This document shows positions 10,690-23,110 of a DNA stretch of 64,000 nt, piece after piece. A model generated the notes under the pieces. It saw only the letters and a list, made by a program, of their open reading frames with translations, had not been told where the DNA came from and ran no database searches. This DNA is from Malachius bipustulatus. Its lineage: Eukaryota > Arthropoda > Insecta > Coleoptera > Melyridae. How positions within the stretch are numbered: position 1 is the first letter of the stretch; every line of letters starts with the position of its first letter. Where the stretch lies: the NCBI GenBank assembly GCA_910589415.1, contig OU342630.1:16525867-16589866 (forward strand), written 5' to 3'. Made by a program: the position numbers and the translations under genes.

Positions 10690-12400
10690 ATAATATTAGT
10701 GTATTATTGTAATATATTTATTATGTTTCCTATTATTATAGGTATCATAATTTGTAGATATTATGGGTTATATAAATATTTATTTATTTATCTCCATTTG
10801 CTAGATTATTCTAGTTATTATTGTTTGTTACTAGTTATTTATTCATCCACCTTCATGAGATTTGGATCCCCCTGTATGGCACTAGAGTTAAGATTTCAGG
10901 AGTGGAACTTTTGATAAGCTGAGGTTTTTTGTGGGTTGTGCTGATAAGGCAGGAGAAGGTAGCCATCTTGAAGAAGTAGAAATTGCATTTTTTCTTGTGT
11001 AGAATTCATGAAGTTTGACTAGGAAATTCTCACAAAAGACACTTAATAATAATATTGGCAGTAGTTCTTAGTTAGATTGGCCATTTTAGTTGTTTTTATA
11101 TTGTGATTCGGTAAGGGGAACCCTTAATAGTTTAAGGTAAGTCTTCTTGAAGCTTTCCTATTTTTGCTAGCATAGAACTGCATAGACGTGATGTATTTGC
11201 AGGGTTTTAGTTAAGGTTACATATTGAGTTGCACCCCTAGCCAAGTAATTGTGGCCTGCAGTTCGGCTACTGACCAGGATTTGATTCGTCCATTCCTCAA
11301 ATTTGCAATTTCATCATCCACTCCAGCAAGGCCCTTCCTGGAAGCTGTCACTGTCTCACTGTACCGGATTAGACACCTTGGTCTGAGACCCAAAGCACAC
11401 CAGCTCCTTTATACGAGTTACCATTGCTTGGCGAGCTCTAGCTGACCCCTCGACCAACGAACGGCCGAACAACCACCGCTGGATCCAGGCTGAGTCAAAC
11501 TATTTCCTCTTGCATTTATTTCAATTATTCTAGTCACGATTAGCCATACCGTTTATTTCATATGATAGTATTTGGTTGATAAATCGTTACAACCACAGCT
11601 AACCTGAAAGTTTACATTTTTTAAATTACTAGTTCTTGAACCACCATTCGTGATAAATTGGCTGTGATATTGGCCTTGTAAACTTACTCTTGCGTGCACG
11701 GAAGACGGAGTACAAATACCCAGATGTAATTTGATATCGTTGTTACTTTATTTACAAATTTATATTATACCATTAAATTTATATTGTTGAAGTAGGTAGT
11801 TGATCCTTTCGACACTCTCCTGATAATAATTAAATAGGTAATCTCCGTATTAATTAGACCAGACAACTGGTCAGTGATAATAATAATCATTGTTACTGCG
11901 AGTTTATTTTTCATTCTTTGAAATAGTAATAATTAGTAAGTTTTGCGATAATAATACTGGACTAGGAAACTTTGTAGGGTTAGAGTGCTGAGAATAGTAA
12001 GAATAATAATTAGGCCTGACCCAGTGGTGTATTCAGCCAGCACCTTTATTGCGCAGCTTTTGCCATGGTAAACTTATTGTTCCCTTCGCTGTTGTGACAA
12101 TAATGATCGCATGAAACATACCCTTAAGTATAAGTAACAGCGTGGCGCCCATTAGACCTTCTAGCACCAAGTTTTTTATTCCAGCCGAATCGCAGAGGTT
12201 TGTATTTCGAGATCCGAGATTTATTCAAATCTGAGTTATTCCCACTCCCTTTTGTGCCATAAAACGAGCTAGCCGAGACAAACTTATAAAGTGTGCGAAA
12301 GAACGGCACATAATATTGATTGACCACACACCTGAAGACAGGCTGGAAGGGTGAAGGTGAAAGAGACAATAATAATTGCAAGAAAAAACCTCCCCCAGTG
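10690..12400. other. Possible 3' LTR remainder and unknown DNA
   Basis: No gene seen. Short open frames (10,579-10,914; 11,224-11,445) have no motifs. A TGGCGCC motif at about 12,144 resembles the start of a tRNA-Lys-type primer-binding site, but no flanking LTR structure was found. Confidence 0.35.
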
Positions 12401-12432
12401 CCAGCACCAGCACCAGCGCCAGCACCAGCACC
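12401..12432 (+). repeat. CAG/CAC-type microsatellite
   Basis: An imperfect 6-bp repeat of CCAGCA / CCAGCG. Overlapping short frames read as Gln/His or Leu/Val runs and are not supported as genes. Confidence 0.8.
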
Positions 12433-14312
12433 AACATCAGCAAGTCAGTCGAATTCGAACAGTCGAAGATATGAAATATGAATTCCAGAGAATCATAATA
12501 AAGGGACGGTCGTCGGAACAACCTTACAAACTGGTCCGCGTCGTTTCATAATAATTAAATTTACATAACTACTTAACTTATCTTTAACTTCACAAATCAT
12601 CAATAATAATTATATCAATAAAAATACATAAAAAATTTAAAGTGTGTTATTTGATTAATTAATAAATAAAAAGGGAGTTAAAGAAAGAGAAAGAATCAGC
12701 CCGTTCAACTTCATAGCCAGAAAAAAGTTCAAATAAATGACGAATGTCAATTAGGTTATAGGTCGCTTTCTTGGTTGTTGCTTGTTACTGTTTCTCTGTT
12801 CGTGTTTCTTTGTGCTACTTACGTTTGAATCAATAGTATTAAAATATTTCTGTACATTCAATTTTCTGTAAAATGTTGTCGAATGCCCGTAACTTACTTT
12901 TTTTGGCTTTAGCAAACTTGTTGACATACTCCATTTTCAATCTCAGATAATGTCTTTGCCCGTCGCCAACATATAAAAGTGATGTTATATGGATAGTTGT
13001 CACAGGGACTATATAGTGGAAATTACTTAATAGTTCATTTTAATGGTTCCTGATACTACATAGTAACAATGCATGGATAGGATCACTTCTAGAGGTAGCA
13101 GAAACATAACTTCCACCAGTAAATATTACTAACTAGTCCCACAACAGTGAATACCCAGTTAAAGGTTCCTTGAATGTCGCGGCGACTATCAAAACTACTT
13201 TGACGTAAGTTGAACTTTGAAGGCGCATTTTAGTAGAATTAGTTAGTTGCTGTTACCATAATTTGCCACCTCTTTGCCACCTTTGAGTTCCAAACACTTT
13301 GTGGTAATTCTATTACTAACTAATACGTCTCCAACACCTTGAAATCTACTTAGGAGTTATCTATAGAATATCAGTAGATGTATAACTTGAGTTTTAGCGG
13401 CTTTACTGGCGTAAAAAAAGTAATTTTTACTGAAAAGTGGTAGATTAGGTGGCGGTTACATTAAAATAACTGTTAAAATAACATTTATTTCCTTATTGTA
13501 AATACATATTATTGTATTTTTTGTGGAAAATGAAAAATAATAAATCGTAAAATTAGTTATAAAGTTATAATTTGTTATTTGAAATTACAAATCCAAAGAA
13601 TTGTTTAAATATTCATTTAAGTTATAGTAACATTTTTATAATAAAATATTTTTAATTTCGTTTGAAATTTTTTTGTTAATTATATTTTTTGTAATTATTT
13701 GGCAAATGATTATAAATTTTGGCACATATGTATTCAGAAGATAATTCATATTGAGTAGTATTATGTTTATTTAAAATAATTGTATTTGAATTTCTGGTAT
13801 CAGAATTGAAAAAAGTAGAGAAATTTTTATTTTTATGTACAAATATAATATTCGAGATAATATTTTTGTATTGATAACCAAGTTCAAATTCCGATCTCAG
13901 CTGCTGTTACTATGGTGCTAGTTGGGTTTTTTGATACGTAATAGGGCCTTATTAAATACACCTACTATTTTCCAAAGAACAAACTGCAATCCTTGTTCCT
14001 TTGCCTTGAACTGAACATTTAATGGGTTTTACAGTTTCAATCAATTAACAAAATACAGGGTAACTGGAATATTATGCGTAGATCTTCAAATATGAGCCCT
14101 ATATTCAAGAAACGCAAAACCAATTTTGAAAAGCTGCACCTTATTAAACAAAATTTCAAAATAATTATTTGACAATTTGAGGATATTGGGAGATTGATAC
14201 TTAAGTATAAAGACCACATTTGCGAATTGAAGAAAACAAGAAGATGTCAATGTCAAAGTCATTTTACGATTTTTTATAATCCAAAATTTTCATTTATCAG
14301 TTTTACAGATTA
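12433..14312. other. AT-rich DNA, no gene seen
   Basis: No long open frame, no recognised domain and no clear repeat partner within the window. Confidence 0.5.
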
Positions 14313-14533
14313 ACAGCCAATATTATAAAGGCTCATTAAGTTAACGGGCAGATTTCTGTGGCCATTTCTGAAGAAGGTATCGAGTCGAAGTGGAAATTTT
14401 TAAAATTTATCCATTCTTGACATGAAAGTAATTACAAAAATGTTAATAAAAGTAATTTGACGTCGATATTAGCTTCAAAAACGACAACAGAAATCTGCCC
14501 GTTAGCCTAATGAACCTTTATAATATTGGCTGT
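14313..14533. mobile_element. MITE, family N, copy 1
   Basis: A 221-bp element with about 45-bp terminal inverted repeats: ACAGCCAATATTATAAAGG at the left and its complement at the right end. It also has 'gggcagatttctgt' and 'acagaaatctgccc' inner arms. A second copy lies at 39,625-39,833. It is too short to code. Confidence 0.85.
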
Positions 14534-15355
14534 CAATCTAAAACACGAAATTTTTTCCAAAGCCTACCTAAGTTACGTTTTCATTTGCTCACACGATATA
14601 CATAAAGGAAGCGTTCATTCACGTTTTGCATTTATTTCAAACAGAATTAGGTACTGAATGTATATTGATTCAAAAACCGAAAACTAACAATACACCGACA
14701 TGATAATTTATCTTCAAGGGATCTTTTCATCACGAAATTTCAAATCGACATGTCCATTGTATTGTGTAAATAAAAATTAACCATCAATAAACAAGAGCAG
14801 ATTAACAGTACATGAAGGTAATTTATCACTAGTATCCATCATATTTTGTAATCCGGTAGGGATTTTATTTATAAACTCCTGTCCTGTAATAATCCTGAGA
14901 ATATAGCACCGGTGTTCTATTTTTAAAAACTTAATCTCAAACTCGTATTTTACTAGATCGTTTTCTGCAATGGTTTATTTATGAACTAAAATCATTTCAA
15001 CTTCAGATGGCACTACATGTTTCTTGCTGATAGTTTTGGGAAAGATAGAACGCGAATCTATAAGACAGAATTGTGTCAATTATTTATCAATTATTGTTTT
15101 GCAAAGTCTTATAATTTTGCCTTTGAAAAATAGTTGTTAGGTACTTCCAAAGGTCAAAAAATAACTCATCCATAAATATTTACCTATAAGTATATTCACG
15201 ATACACCGGTAGGCTGAATGAATTTCCGTATTTTCTGCGCAATGACGTAATGTCGACGTAATGACGACCGCTACAGTAATTGTTAAAATTTACAGACTGT
15301 CACAAATCATAACTACAACAATAGTTTTTGCTTTATTGATTGGATTTTTGTGACT
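14534..15355. other. AT-rich DNA, no gene seen
   Basis: No supported feature. Confidence 0.45.
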
Positions 15356-15952
15356 TATACAGGGGGTACCAGCTCGATTTAGACAACGGTAAGGGCCGTG
15401 TAGGTCTCGTCAAGACGAAACGTTTTTTTATTTGAAGTTTTTGGATTTGGACCTTCGTTGCGGAAATATGGCCGACTTCTGGTTTTTAGTTTTTTTGGCT
15501 CCAGTTTCGGCATTTTTAGGTTCTCGCCCAAACTGAAACTAGTTTTGGAAACTCCTTAGCTTCAGTTACAACTTTCATATTGAAGTCAAGGTTGAAGGTT
15601 CTATCTCTGTTGGATTCAAAATCTTAATTTTTCAATTTGATTCAATTTGCATTGATTCAAAGACTTAAAATTTTAAGTCTTGGGCATGTCGCTATTTTGA
15701 ATCCAACAGAGATAGAACCTTGACTTCAATATAAAAGTTGTAACTGAAGCTAAGGAGTTTCCAAAACTAGTTTCAGTTTGGGCGAGAACCTAAAAATGCC
15801 GAAACTGGAGCCAAAAAACTAAAAACCGGAAGTCGGCCATATTTCCGCAACGAAGGTCCAAATCCAAAAACTTCAAATAAAAAAACGTTTCGTCTTGACG
15901 AGACCTACACGGCCCTTACCGTTGTCTAAATCGAGCTGGTACACCCTGTATA
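15356..15952. mobile_element. TA-flanked foldback element B, 597 bp
   Basis: The ends read TATACAGGGGGTACCAGCTC and GAGCTGGTACACCCTGTATA. The arms are about 270 bp each and nearly identical, around a loop of about 60-70 bp at 15,625-15,690. High arm identity suggests a young copy or arm conversion. No coding sequence. Confidence 0.9.
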
Positions 15953-16359
15953 TTCTATTTAGATGGTGTTAGTCAAGTTTGGAGTTGGTTTAAGATGTGT
16001 TAAAACTACTTCAACGGAAACATTCGATCGTATTGTTTGCTTGTTGTAGCTAAATATGGAAAAGCGTTTGTGATCCCCGATGCTGCAGCCATATAGGCTT
16101 ATTGTATCCTTCCGTATTTATCCTGTCCTTGGCTAGTTGAACAGTTCGGTGCCTTTTTACAAGGTTTAACAGTCTGGTAGTCAAGGATTTTCCTGCCAGC
16201 AGGTCTTTGGAGCTACTTTACCCAATAACTACATAGCGGGTTCGTGCAAGTGCCGGACATTCAAAAATTACATATAGAAAGCTATCTCGTCTTTTTTAAT
16301 ACAAAGTCTGCATGGTGGCCCTTCTCTTCAGATGCCTATCTTACACAGATGTTGTCTCA
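15953..16359. other. Unrecognised DNA
   Basis: No supported feature. The right end may contain further decayed 5' sequence of the neighbouring non-LTR fragment. Confidence 0.35.
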
Positions 16360-16850
16360 CAAGAATAGAGATCTGTACTGACAGCCAAGATGCCTTAAGG
16401 GCACTGGCCTCGCCAGTAATCACATAACGTCTGACCAAATCGATAGGAGAGGGGCATGCGAAGAAGTTCATCAAAGAACCCTCGCACGCGGTTATGACAA
16501 ACTTACTAGGCCACAGCCGTACCAGACTGAGAATAACGGTAGGCCTGCTCACAGGACACTTAAATACTCCGCAAACACTTCACCAGGGTCGGAGGGGCAA
16601 ACGACAGCGAATGCCGCTTCTACCTCGAAGACGAAGAAACGGTGGAACTAGGTCCCGGTTCCTGTGCCTAGGCGCTGAAAGATCTACGCCAGAGAGCTAC
16701 ATTAGGTTTCCCAACAGACTCTGGAAGTTTGTGAAACAGCTAGAGCTGGAAGAGGAGCGCTATCTATAGGGAGGGCACAATAGATCTCAACAGATCGCAG
16801 TGCACACCTACAGAAGGCCTCCCACTACAATCTACAGGATGTTGTCTCGG
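16360..16850 (+). pseudogene. Non-LTR retrotransposon, RNase H tail fragment
   Basis: The plus strand encodes, in shifting frames, a middle RNase H strand (EICTDSQDALRALAS at about 16,364-16,408), then TNLLGHSRTRLRI and GLLTGH (about 16,495-16,560), then CRFYLEDEET (about 16,613) and a C-terminal KFVKQLELEEE. These are the landmarks of the C-terminal RNase H and tail of Jockey/R1-like ORF2 proteins. A stretch between the DSQDALRA part and the LLGHSR part is missing, and frames change at least twice. Downstream to about 16,850 looks like 3' UTR. It is dead, and faces the minus-strand fragment tail to tail. Confidence 0.75.
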
Positions 16851-16869
16851 ATGTAAATGTATTGTGAGA

Positions 16870-18740
16870 AGTCCCACCACTCACTGCGTACTAATCTGCG
16901 ATCTGTTTAAGAGCAGTATTTATTTCATTAGCAAGGTCTGGAGATTTCCCCTCCAAATTAAATTGACATGGTTTTTCCTGGTAAATTGCCAGTAGGTTGT
17001 GTTGCTTTATTGGTGTCAACTTAACCACTGCGCCATGCACGTACCAATTTTTTGTGATTCCACAGAATGGTTCGAGTCTAGTGAAGGCCGTTGCAGAGCC
17101 TCTACTCGCTAGTTTTCTGCAGCCTCGTTTCCAGCTAGCTATCTCTCGATGACCCGACACCCAAATAACCTTGTTATGTTTGGTCAGATCATTGAAGTCC
17201 TGCTAACATTCCGAAATTTAATTTTGCAGCATGTGAGAGCCTTCAGGCTAGCGTGACTATTGGAGAGGATATAGATTTGCTTACCTCGTTAGTTCCATCT
17301 AACAGTATCCCCAACACATTGCTTAATTGCATGTGTATTTCGGATTGTAATGTTATGGTATGTATTCCAAGGGGCTATGCATACTACCTCTAGGACGCAC
17401 TGTTACATACCGGATACTGTTCCCGTGTCTGTTTTGGAGCCATCGATATATGAATAGCATACCAGTCCTTTTTTAGATACAGGTGTTCCTTTCGCTTCCA
17501 TTCTTCACAAGCAATTAAAACTTTGAATATTTTGTCATATGTGATATTAGGATTCATATCAGAGTGCATTAAAATAATAGATCAGTGATGACTTTAGTTA
17601 TTCTGGGATGTCCTACTAGTCCACGTTCTCCCCAGTTGTTGTTTTTGTACAGCCTGTAGCCTATAGGAGCCCGCATTCGTGCCTCGCTTCTAATAATATT
17701 ATTATACTTCTTCTTTATGCTTCTAAGTATATTATACCCATTAAGAGGCGGTGGGTCTTGTAGGTATATGACTTCCAAGGCTGCTGTTGATGTGCTCATG
17801 GCCCGCGTTATACATAGGAATGCTAACCTCTGAACATATTTAAGTTTCATAGCGCGCCTGGCTGACTTTGAGCCACCAGTCTAATCAGCCTTGTGTTGCA
17901 TGGTGTCAGCATGGGTCTTTGGTCGCAGTGGAGATGTCACAATGACCCACTCCCGACAAATCTCTAGCATGGGTCTTATCATAGAGGTGTACAGCCAATG
18001 GACCATGCATGTTTTAAGGCTCCACGTGTTGGCAAAGGGCTTTCTACAGCCCATCATTGTCGTTTCACTTTTATCTACGACCTTCTGCAGATGTATGTTC
18101 CAGGTCAGTTTTGCATCCAAGACAATACCCAGATATTTCATATTTAAGTTTCTTATCTGCAGTCGTTCACTGAAGAAGCGAAAGGATTCTCAATTATTGT
18201 ACCCTTCTTTTTTTGACGCGGTTTTGGTAGGGTTTATTCGCAGACCTACTTTTACGCACCATTCATCCACAGTGTTCAAAGCTCTTCGCAGGAGCTCTGA
18301 TACCTTTTTGCATGCTTCCCCATGACCAATATAAAGGGTGTGTCGTTTAGCTCATCAAGCAGGTCTTCCGCTACCATGTCCCATAGCAAGGGAGATATGA
18401 CTCTACCCTGTGGACATCCTTTGGCAACGACGACTTCCAACATCTCACTAGATATTTATGCGTGAACTTTCCTGCCTTCCAGCATAATCTTCAGTCACCA
18501 AGTAGCGGTGTCGTCCACCCCATGCCTTCTGGCATATTAGATCGTGAACTTGAAGGAAGTATTATCAAAAGCCACCTCAATTTCACGAAATACCCCAAGG
18601 GAAATTTCACTGTTGTTCAATGAGTTTTCGATCCTCGTCACTAGTTGATGTAAAGCTGATTCACTTGATTTTTCTGGCTGAAAAGCATGCTGCCTCTGTT
18701 TCAGTGGTCTGTCTAAAACACAGGTCTGCTAGAGATGCCT
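16870..18740 (-). pseudogene. Jockey/R1-like ORF2 remnant (RT and RNase H)
   Basis: ORF2 of these elements makes cDNA by target-primed reverse transcription. Read from high to low coordinates: FQPEKSSESALH (about 18,690), REIEVAFDNTSF (about 18,560; first RT Asp region), KGCPQGRVISPLLWD (18,372-18,420), YLGIVLDAKLTWN (about 18,095-18,135), KYVQRLAFLCITRA (about 17,830), a degraded RNase H start (about 17,420), and MSGHREIA with LASRGSATAF (about 17,100-17,160). The Y-x-DD catalytic region has decayed into GHGE-like sequence. There are several stops and frame changes and no endonuclease domain, so this is a 5'-truncated, inactive copy. Clade assignment beyond Jockey/R1 is uncertain. Confidence 0.85.
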
Positions 18741-21204
18741 CTTAGTAAGTTTTTCCATTGCTTGCCAGTAAAATGGATCGTTTTTTGTTATGTAATAAAT
18801 ATTATCGCGATGTTATGGTTCGTTTATGCGCTCATTATTCGCGTTTTATACTTGCGTATTTGATATGTTCACCGGTGGATTTTTACGTTTGTTTGATGAG
18901 GACACAATGGTTTTGTTTAAGCGGCACCATGACAATATATTGTTTTCGATGAAGTTTTCAGTTTTTTTTTCAAAAAATAAGAGTTTTTCAAACGCTTCAA
19001 TAAATTGTTGAATATGACAAAAATTTAAATTATGTAGGTATACCCACCCAGAATATTATAACATCTGAGTTTAAAAATAAGAAGTCAGTAGGTATAAATA
19101 TGAATACAAATATCTAACCAGAATGTAAACATACAGTTAATTTAAATACAATGCGTTCAATGTTGTTGGCATTGTGTAATGTGAATTCAATTTCTCATTA
19201 CACTGACCTTTCGAGATAAATTGTTATAAAATACTCGTATGTATTATTTATACAAGTGTGATGTTTGCAATTTAATTAAATGCATTCAACATGTCCGATC
19301 GATTATAATTAATCATGTAAAATTAGATCTTAAACAAAGATAAACATTCATTTTCTTAGCATTATTATAAATGTCACAGAATTCGTGTTTTCTAATATTA
19401 AGCTGAAATATATTATTATCGAAGATCTATTTCAAGGCAAAAACGGAGACAAAGAATACGATTACTTGAAGGTTTGATGCCTTAAATTGGTTTTTTATGA
19501 AAATGCTAGGAAGTAAATCTTTTCCAGTAAAAACATGTAAGTAGAACATTAATGGTATGCTCAGCGACTCTGCCTTACTAAATTGTTTCAAAAAGTTCCC
19601 CAAATATTCGTCAGTTCTCATTTCCCTTTGCTCAATGTAGAAAATCATTAGAAGTCGTTTATAATCTAAAAAACCTGATAGAATCACCTTTTGCCATTTT
19701 CTTGAATCTGGTGTTTTTTAGATCATACCTACTTGTAGTACACTATTTTGATTGCTCTTTCATTTCCTGAATACAGAGGTAGGCAGAACTAAGTTCGATC
19801 ATTAGTATATGAGGCTACAAAAAAGTTGTTTTTTCCTCTTTCATACCTCCAAGCATTCTGCTGAACTCTGAATCCGTCGAGAAATCCGTCCACTTCCCCA
19901 CTTTTGCGCTGAAGTGAACAAAACCGAAATTTTAACCAATCATGGAAGGTCAGCCGTCTTGGCATTCCTACTCTTTAACAACTTAACTTACAAGATTACC
20001 TATCACCTTCAATAAAAATACTGGAAATTTCCAAAACCTCACAGTCTATTAGCCAATCGAAGCTCACTGACCTATTCTAGCTGGCAGAAAAATCCTGCGC
20101 AATCGAGATGAAACAGGCCCTTTAAAATTATCCGAGCAATGCAACATGAGTGCTCGAGATTGCGAGCATTGTAAACAATAGTATCTGTAATTTAATAGCC
20201 TCTTAAAAGTATTTACTTTTATAACGGTATTTATATAGATATAGACATACAGAGAAAAAAACAAGTTTAGATTATTAGAAGATGACGCTAAAAAAAAGTT
20301 GTTTTTTCCTCTTTCATATCTCCAATTAATAAAAGAAATAAATACAATTAAAAAATATAAATCTACTAAACAATCATGCAATAATTTCTATAGATAATTT
20401 GTTGCTGAAGTTACGAAGCTGTTTTTCTGGATCATTAAGAAACTTTTTTATATATGACACGAGCTTTTCATTAATCTAGCTGAAGCTGAGATTTGCATCG
20501 AGCTCCCAAGAAAACTTTTGTAATGTGAGTATAAATATTTTATGTATTTTCCAAGTACATAAACTAAAAAAATCAGTTGATATCAACATTGTTGACATTC
20601 CTGGTCGCATTGTTCAAATCTGGATGTCTCGGAACTAAGAGGAAAATGTTCATCTCGGGCTTTTAATGGGATTTTCACCAAATTTAATTCAAAGAAGTCA
20701 TCAAAATACGTAGATTTGAGTTCAATTCAGTTAGACTCAAATATATTACTTTATTAAAGGAACGCCTTTCCAGAACACGCTAAGGTATACTAATATAAAA
20801 ACCCTTTATATAATTAGAGCATAATTAAAGCTTCAATAAGACTAAGGCACCAATAGCCCATTTAAATTTCCTTTTGCTTCCACCTTGTAATGCTATTTAA
20901 ACCTTGTTAATTAAAAAGCTGCAAGTCAAGTTAATGGATTACACGATTTGGAGAAGGGATAATCCGAAGGTTTCTTAATTAAGAAAATATTTATATTCCT
21001 GGACAATTACTAGTCAATTAGAATCCTTTTGCGAATTTTCCGAACCTTACGTAATTTTCAAATCGTGTCTTAATAATTTAATTAGGTAGTAGAAATTTAT
21101 ACACAAAAATATGGAATAAGAGAACATAATTTCTAATAACTAGATGAAATATTTTTATATTAATAATAATAATTATTATTATCCTTCCTTTTCAGTTTCG
21201 TATC
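18741..21204. other. AT-rich DNA with one short direct repeat
   Basis: No gene recognised. A 34-bp phrase beginning AAAAAAGTTGTTTTTTCCTC occurs at 19,819-19,852 and again at 20,292-20,325 with one change. Small open frames (18,758-18,952; 20,064-20,381 minus) have no motifs. Confidence 0.5.
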
Positions 21205-21966
21205 TACAGGGTGTCCCAAGATTTCTTTATCAAGGGATATCCGCCTTATTGCAAAAAATAAAAAAATGAAATTCGGGAAATTTCAACCATACCCCTAAGG
21301 CTTTGCAGCTGCATCCTCAATGCCCCTTTATGCCTCTCCACCCCTAAGTAATCATCCCCTACTTTTTTTTTTTAAATGACACCCCCACATTTTTTTTGCT
21401 CGACAGGATTGTTGACTTCTTTCTGAATACAATGTCACACGATTTTTTTAAATCGAGACATATCTAGCACGCCGAAAACAAGATATTATCATAACAAACG
21501 AGGGTTGTCAAGGAATAACAATTAACATTTAATATGACATTAAAATCACAGAAGCAATTATTATTATTAATGCCTTTAATTACCAGTAACACCGGTATTA
21601 CTAGTTAAGGTGATTGGAGGAAACACATTAACACAAAAAACAAGCAATTACAACTCCTTGAAAACCCTCGTTTGTTATGATATTATATTGTTTTCGCCGT
21701 GCTACATATGTCTCGATTTAAAAAAATCGTGTGACATTGTATTCAGAAAGAAGTCAAGAATCCTGTCGAGCAAAAAAATATGGGGGTGTCATTTCAAAAA
21801 AAAAAAAAGTAGGGGATGATTACTTAGGAGTGGAAAGGCGTAAAGCGGCATTGAGGGTGCAGCTGCAAAGCCTTAGGGGTATGGTTGAAATTTCCCGAAT
21901 TTCATTTGTTTATTTTTTGAAATAACGTGGATATCCCTTGATAAAGAAATCTGGGGACACCCTGTA
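21205..21966. mobile_element. TA-flanked foldback element C, 762 bp
   Basis: The left end TACAGGGTGTCCCAAGATTT pairs with the right end finishing GGGGACACCCTGTA. The arms are about 290 bp (matching through 'gatattatcataacaaacga') around a loop of about 170 bp. No coding sequence. Confidence 0.9.
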
Positions 21967-21984
21967 TAGATATACGCAGGTTAA

Positions 21985-22200
21985 GACTTTTATAATAGTC
22001 CACCCCCTGTTTATGTTCTGAACGAATGAGATAGATTTTTGGTTCAAAAACTTAATTTAATATCTCAAATTTTGCTATCTGCTTTTTGACACTAAAACGA
22101 TGTATCAAATGTCAAAGATGACGTTGCAGTTTCCATTCGTCAACTTCAAAGGTTTAAATGGCATGGGGGTTATGTGAGACGTCATGTTTTTTTTAATTTG
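21985..22200. repeat. I-family single arm
   Basis: This resembles one arm of the element at 44,154-44,714: 'atagtccaccccctg', 'caaatgtcaaagatgacgtt', 'aaatggcatggggg'. It starts right after element C ends. No matching second arm was seen here. Confidence 0.55.
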
Positions 22201-22620
22201 GTATATGTACATATAACAGTAGTCTGTATGATTTCTGGAATGATTTCCTGTTCGTGAAAAAACTATTCATTAAGGCGTCTTTATCTAAGTAATGAACTAG
22301 TTTCTTTCTGACATTATTTTTAACTGCCAAAGTGTGTAATGAATTTTTTGAACATCATCCTCCGTTCTTTTAAATGTGATTTAAAAATAATCATTTTAAT
22401 AGAGGGGAAATCATATGGCCCAGGGTTGTGTCCATGACGAGGTCCATGATAAAGAAGGGATATAGAACTCGGATATTGGAAATGGTAAGATGTGTGTCGT
22501 TTAAGTAAAGGAAAGTTGTGCAATTTCATGCATATTAAGAATCTGAAACAAAATTTAGGTTGCTGAAATATTCTGAGAAGTTAAAATAATTTTTACATAA
22601 GTCTCAAAGAGCTATTAAGT
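22201..22620. other. AT-rich DNA, no gene seen
   Basis: No supported feature. Confidence 0.4.
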
Positions 22621-23110
22621 TGACATTTCAGAAATTTTCAAAGCCGACTAGATCCCAGTGTTATACCTAGTCAACTTCTTTTTATGATCGCCATATTTTT
22701 TTCATGTCATTCGGTTATAAAAGAATCATTTAAACCAAAAATTTTAAAAATCATTCTAAAATCATATTTCAAAATATCTTTATTTATCCGACCTTTCTTT
22801 AAAAAAATTCACCGAATTTCATATTGTTTGCCTAATGTTTTTTTACGACTTTAGGTGACTAATTTGTTTCTTCGAGAATTAAAAAAAAAACAATTAAAAA
22901 AAACTGTTTTTAATGTGATATATTTTTGGATATGGTGACTATAAAAAAAAACAAAATATGACTATAAAAACCCTAGGATTTTGTCGGCTTTGAATATTTT
23001 CGACATATCAGATAGGTCTTGACGAATTAGATGTAAACCCTTAAAAGATAATTTATTTTTAGTAAAAAAAGGTAGGTTAACAATAAAGAATTTAGATTTT
23101 TCAGCATATT
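22621..23110. repeat. O-family degenerate foldback copy
   Basis: At 22,625-22,660 the phrase 'caaagccgactagatccca' is in reverse orientation. At about 22,970-23,060 'gattttgtcggctttgaa' and the following bases are in forward orientation, as in the copies at 1-621 and 26,214-26,976. This is a decayed inverted pair without clear ends. Confidence 0.55.

Larger units (their letters stand above)
3571..10690 (+). mobile_element. Ty3/gypsy LTR retrotransposon
   Basis: Order along the plus strand: a 43-bp block also present at the 3' end, a minisatellite, a leader, gag, pol in the -1 frame, a tandem-repeated untranslated region, a purine-rich tract, and the second 43-bp block. The protease, RT, RNase H, integrase order in pol is that of Ty3/gypsy, not copia. 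No env-like ORF follows pol. Pol is uninterrupted over more than 1,060 codons, which argues for recent activity, but gag carries a frame break. The outer limits are uncertain: the LTRs cannot be aligned by eye beyond the 43 bases, so the true 3' end may lie beyond 10,690. Confidence 0.85.

Noticed and set aside
12141..12160. TGGCGCCCATTAG as a primer-binding site
   Set aside because: No LTR end, target duplication or leader could be placed around it.
12225..12551. Leu/Val-rich or Gln/His-rich frames at the CAG microsatellite
   Set aside because: Produced by the simple repeat on both strands.
16328..16552. 74-codon minus-strand frame
   Set aside because: Antisense to the RNase H fragment read on the plus strand, where the family motifs are found.
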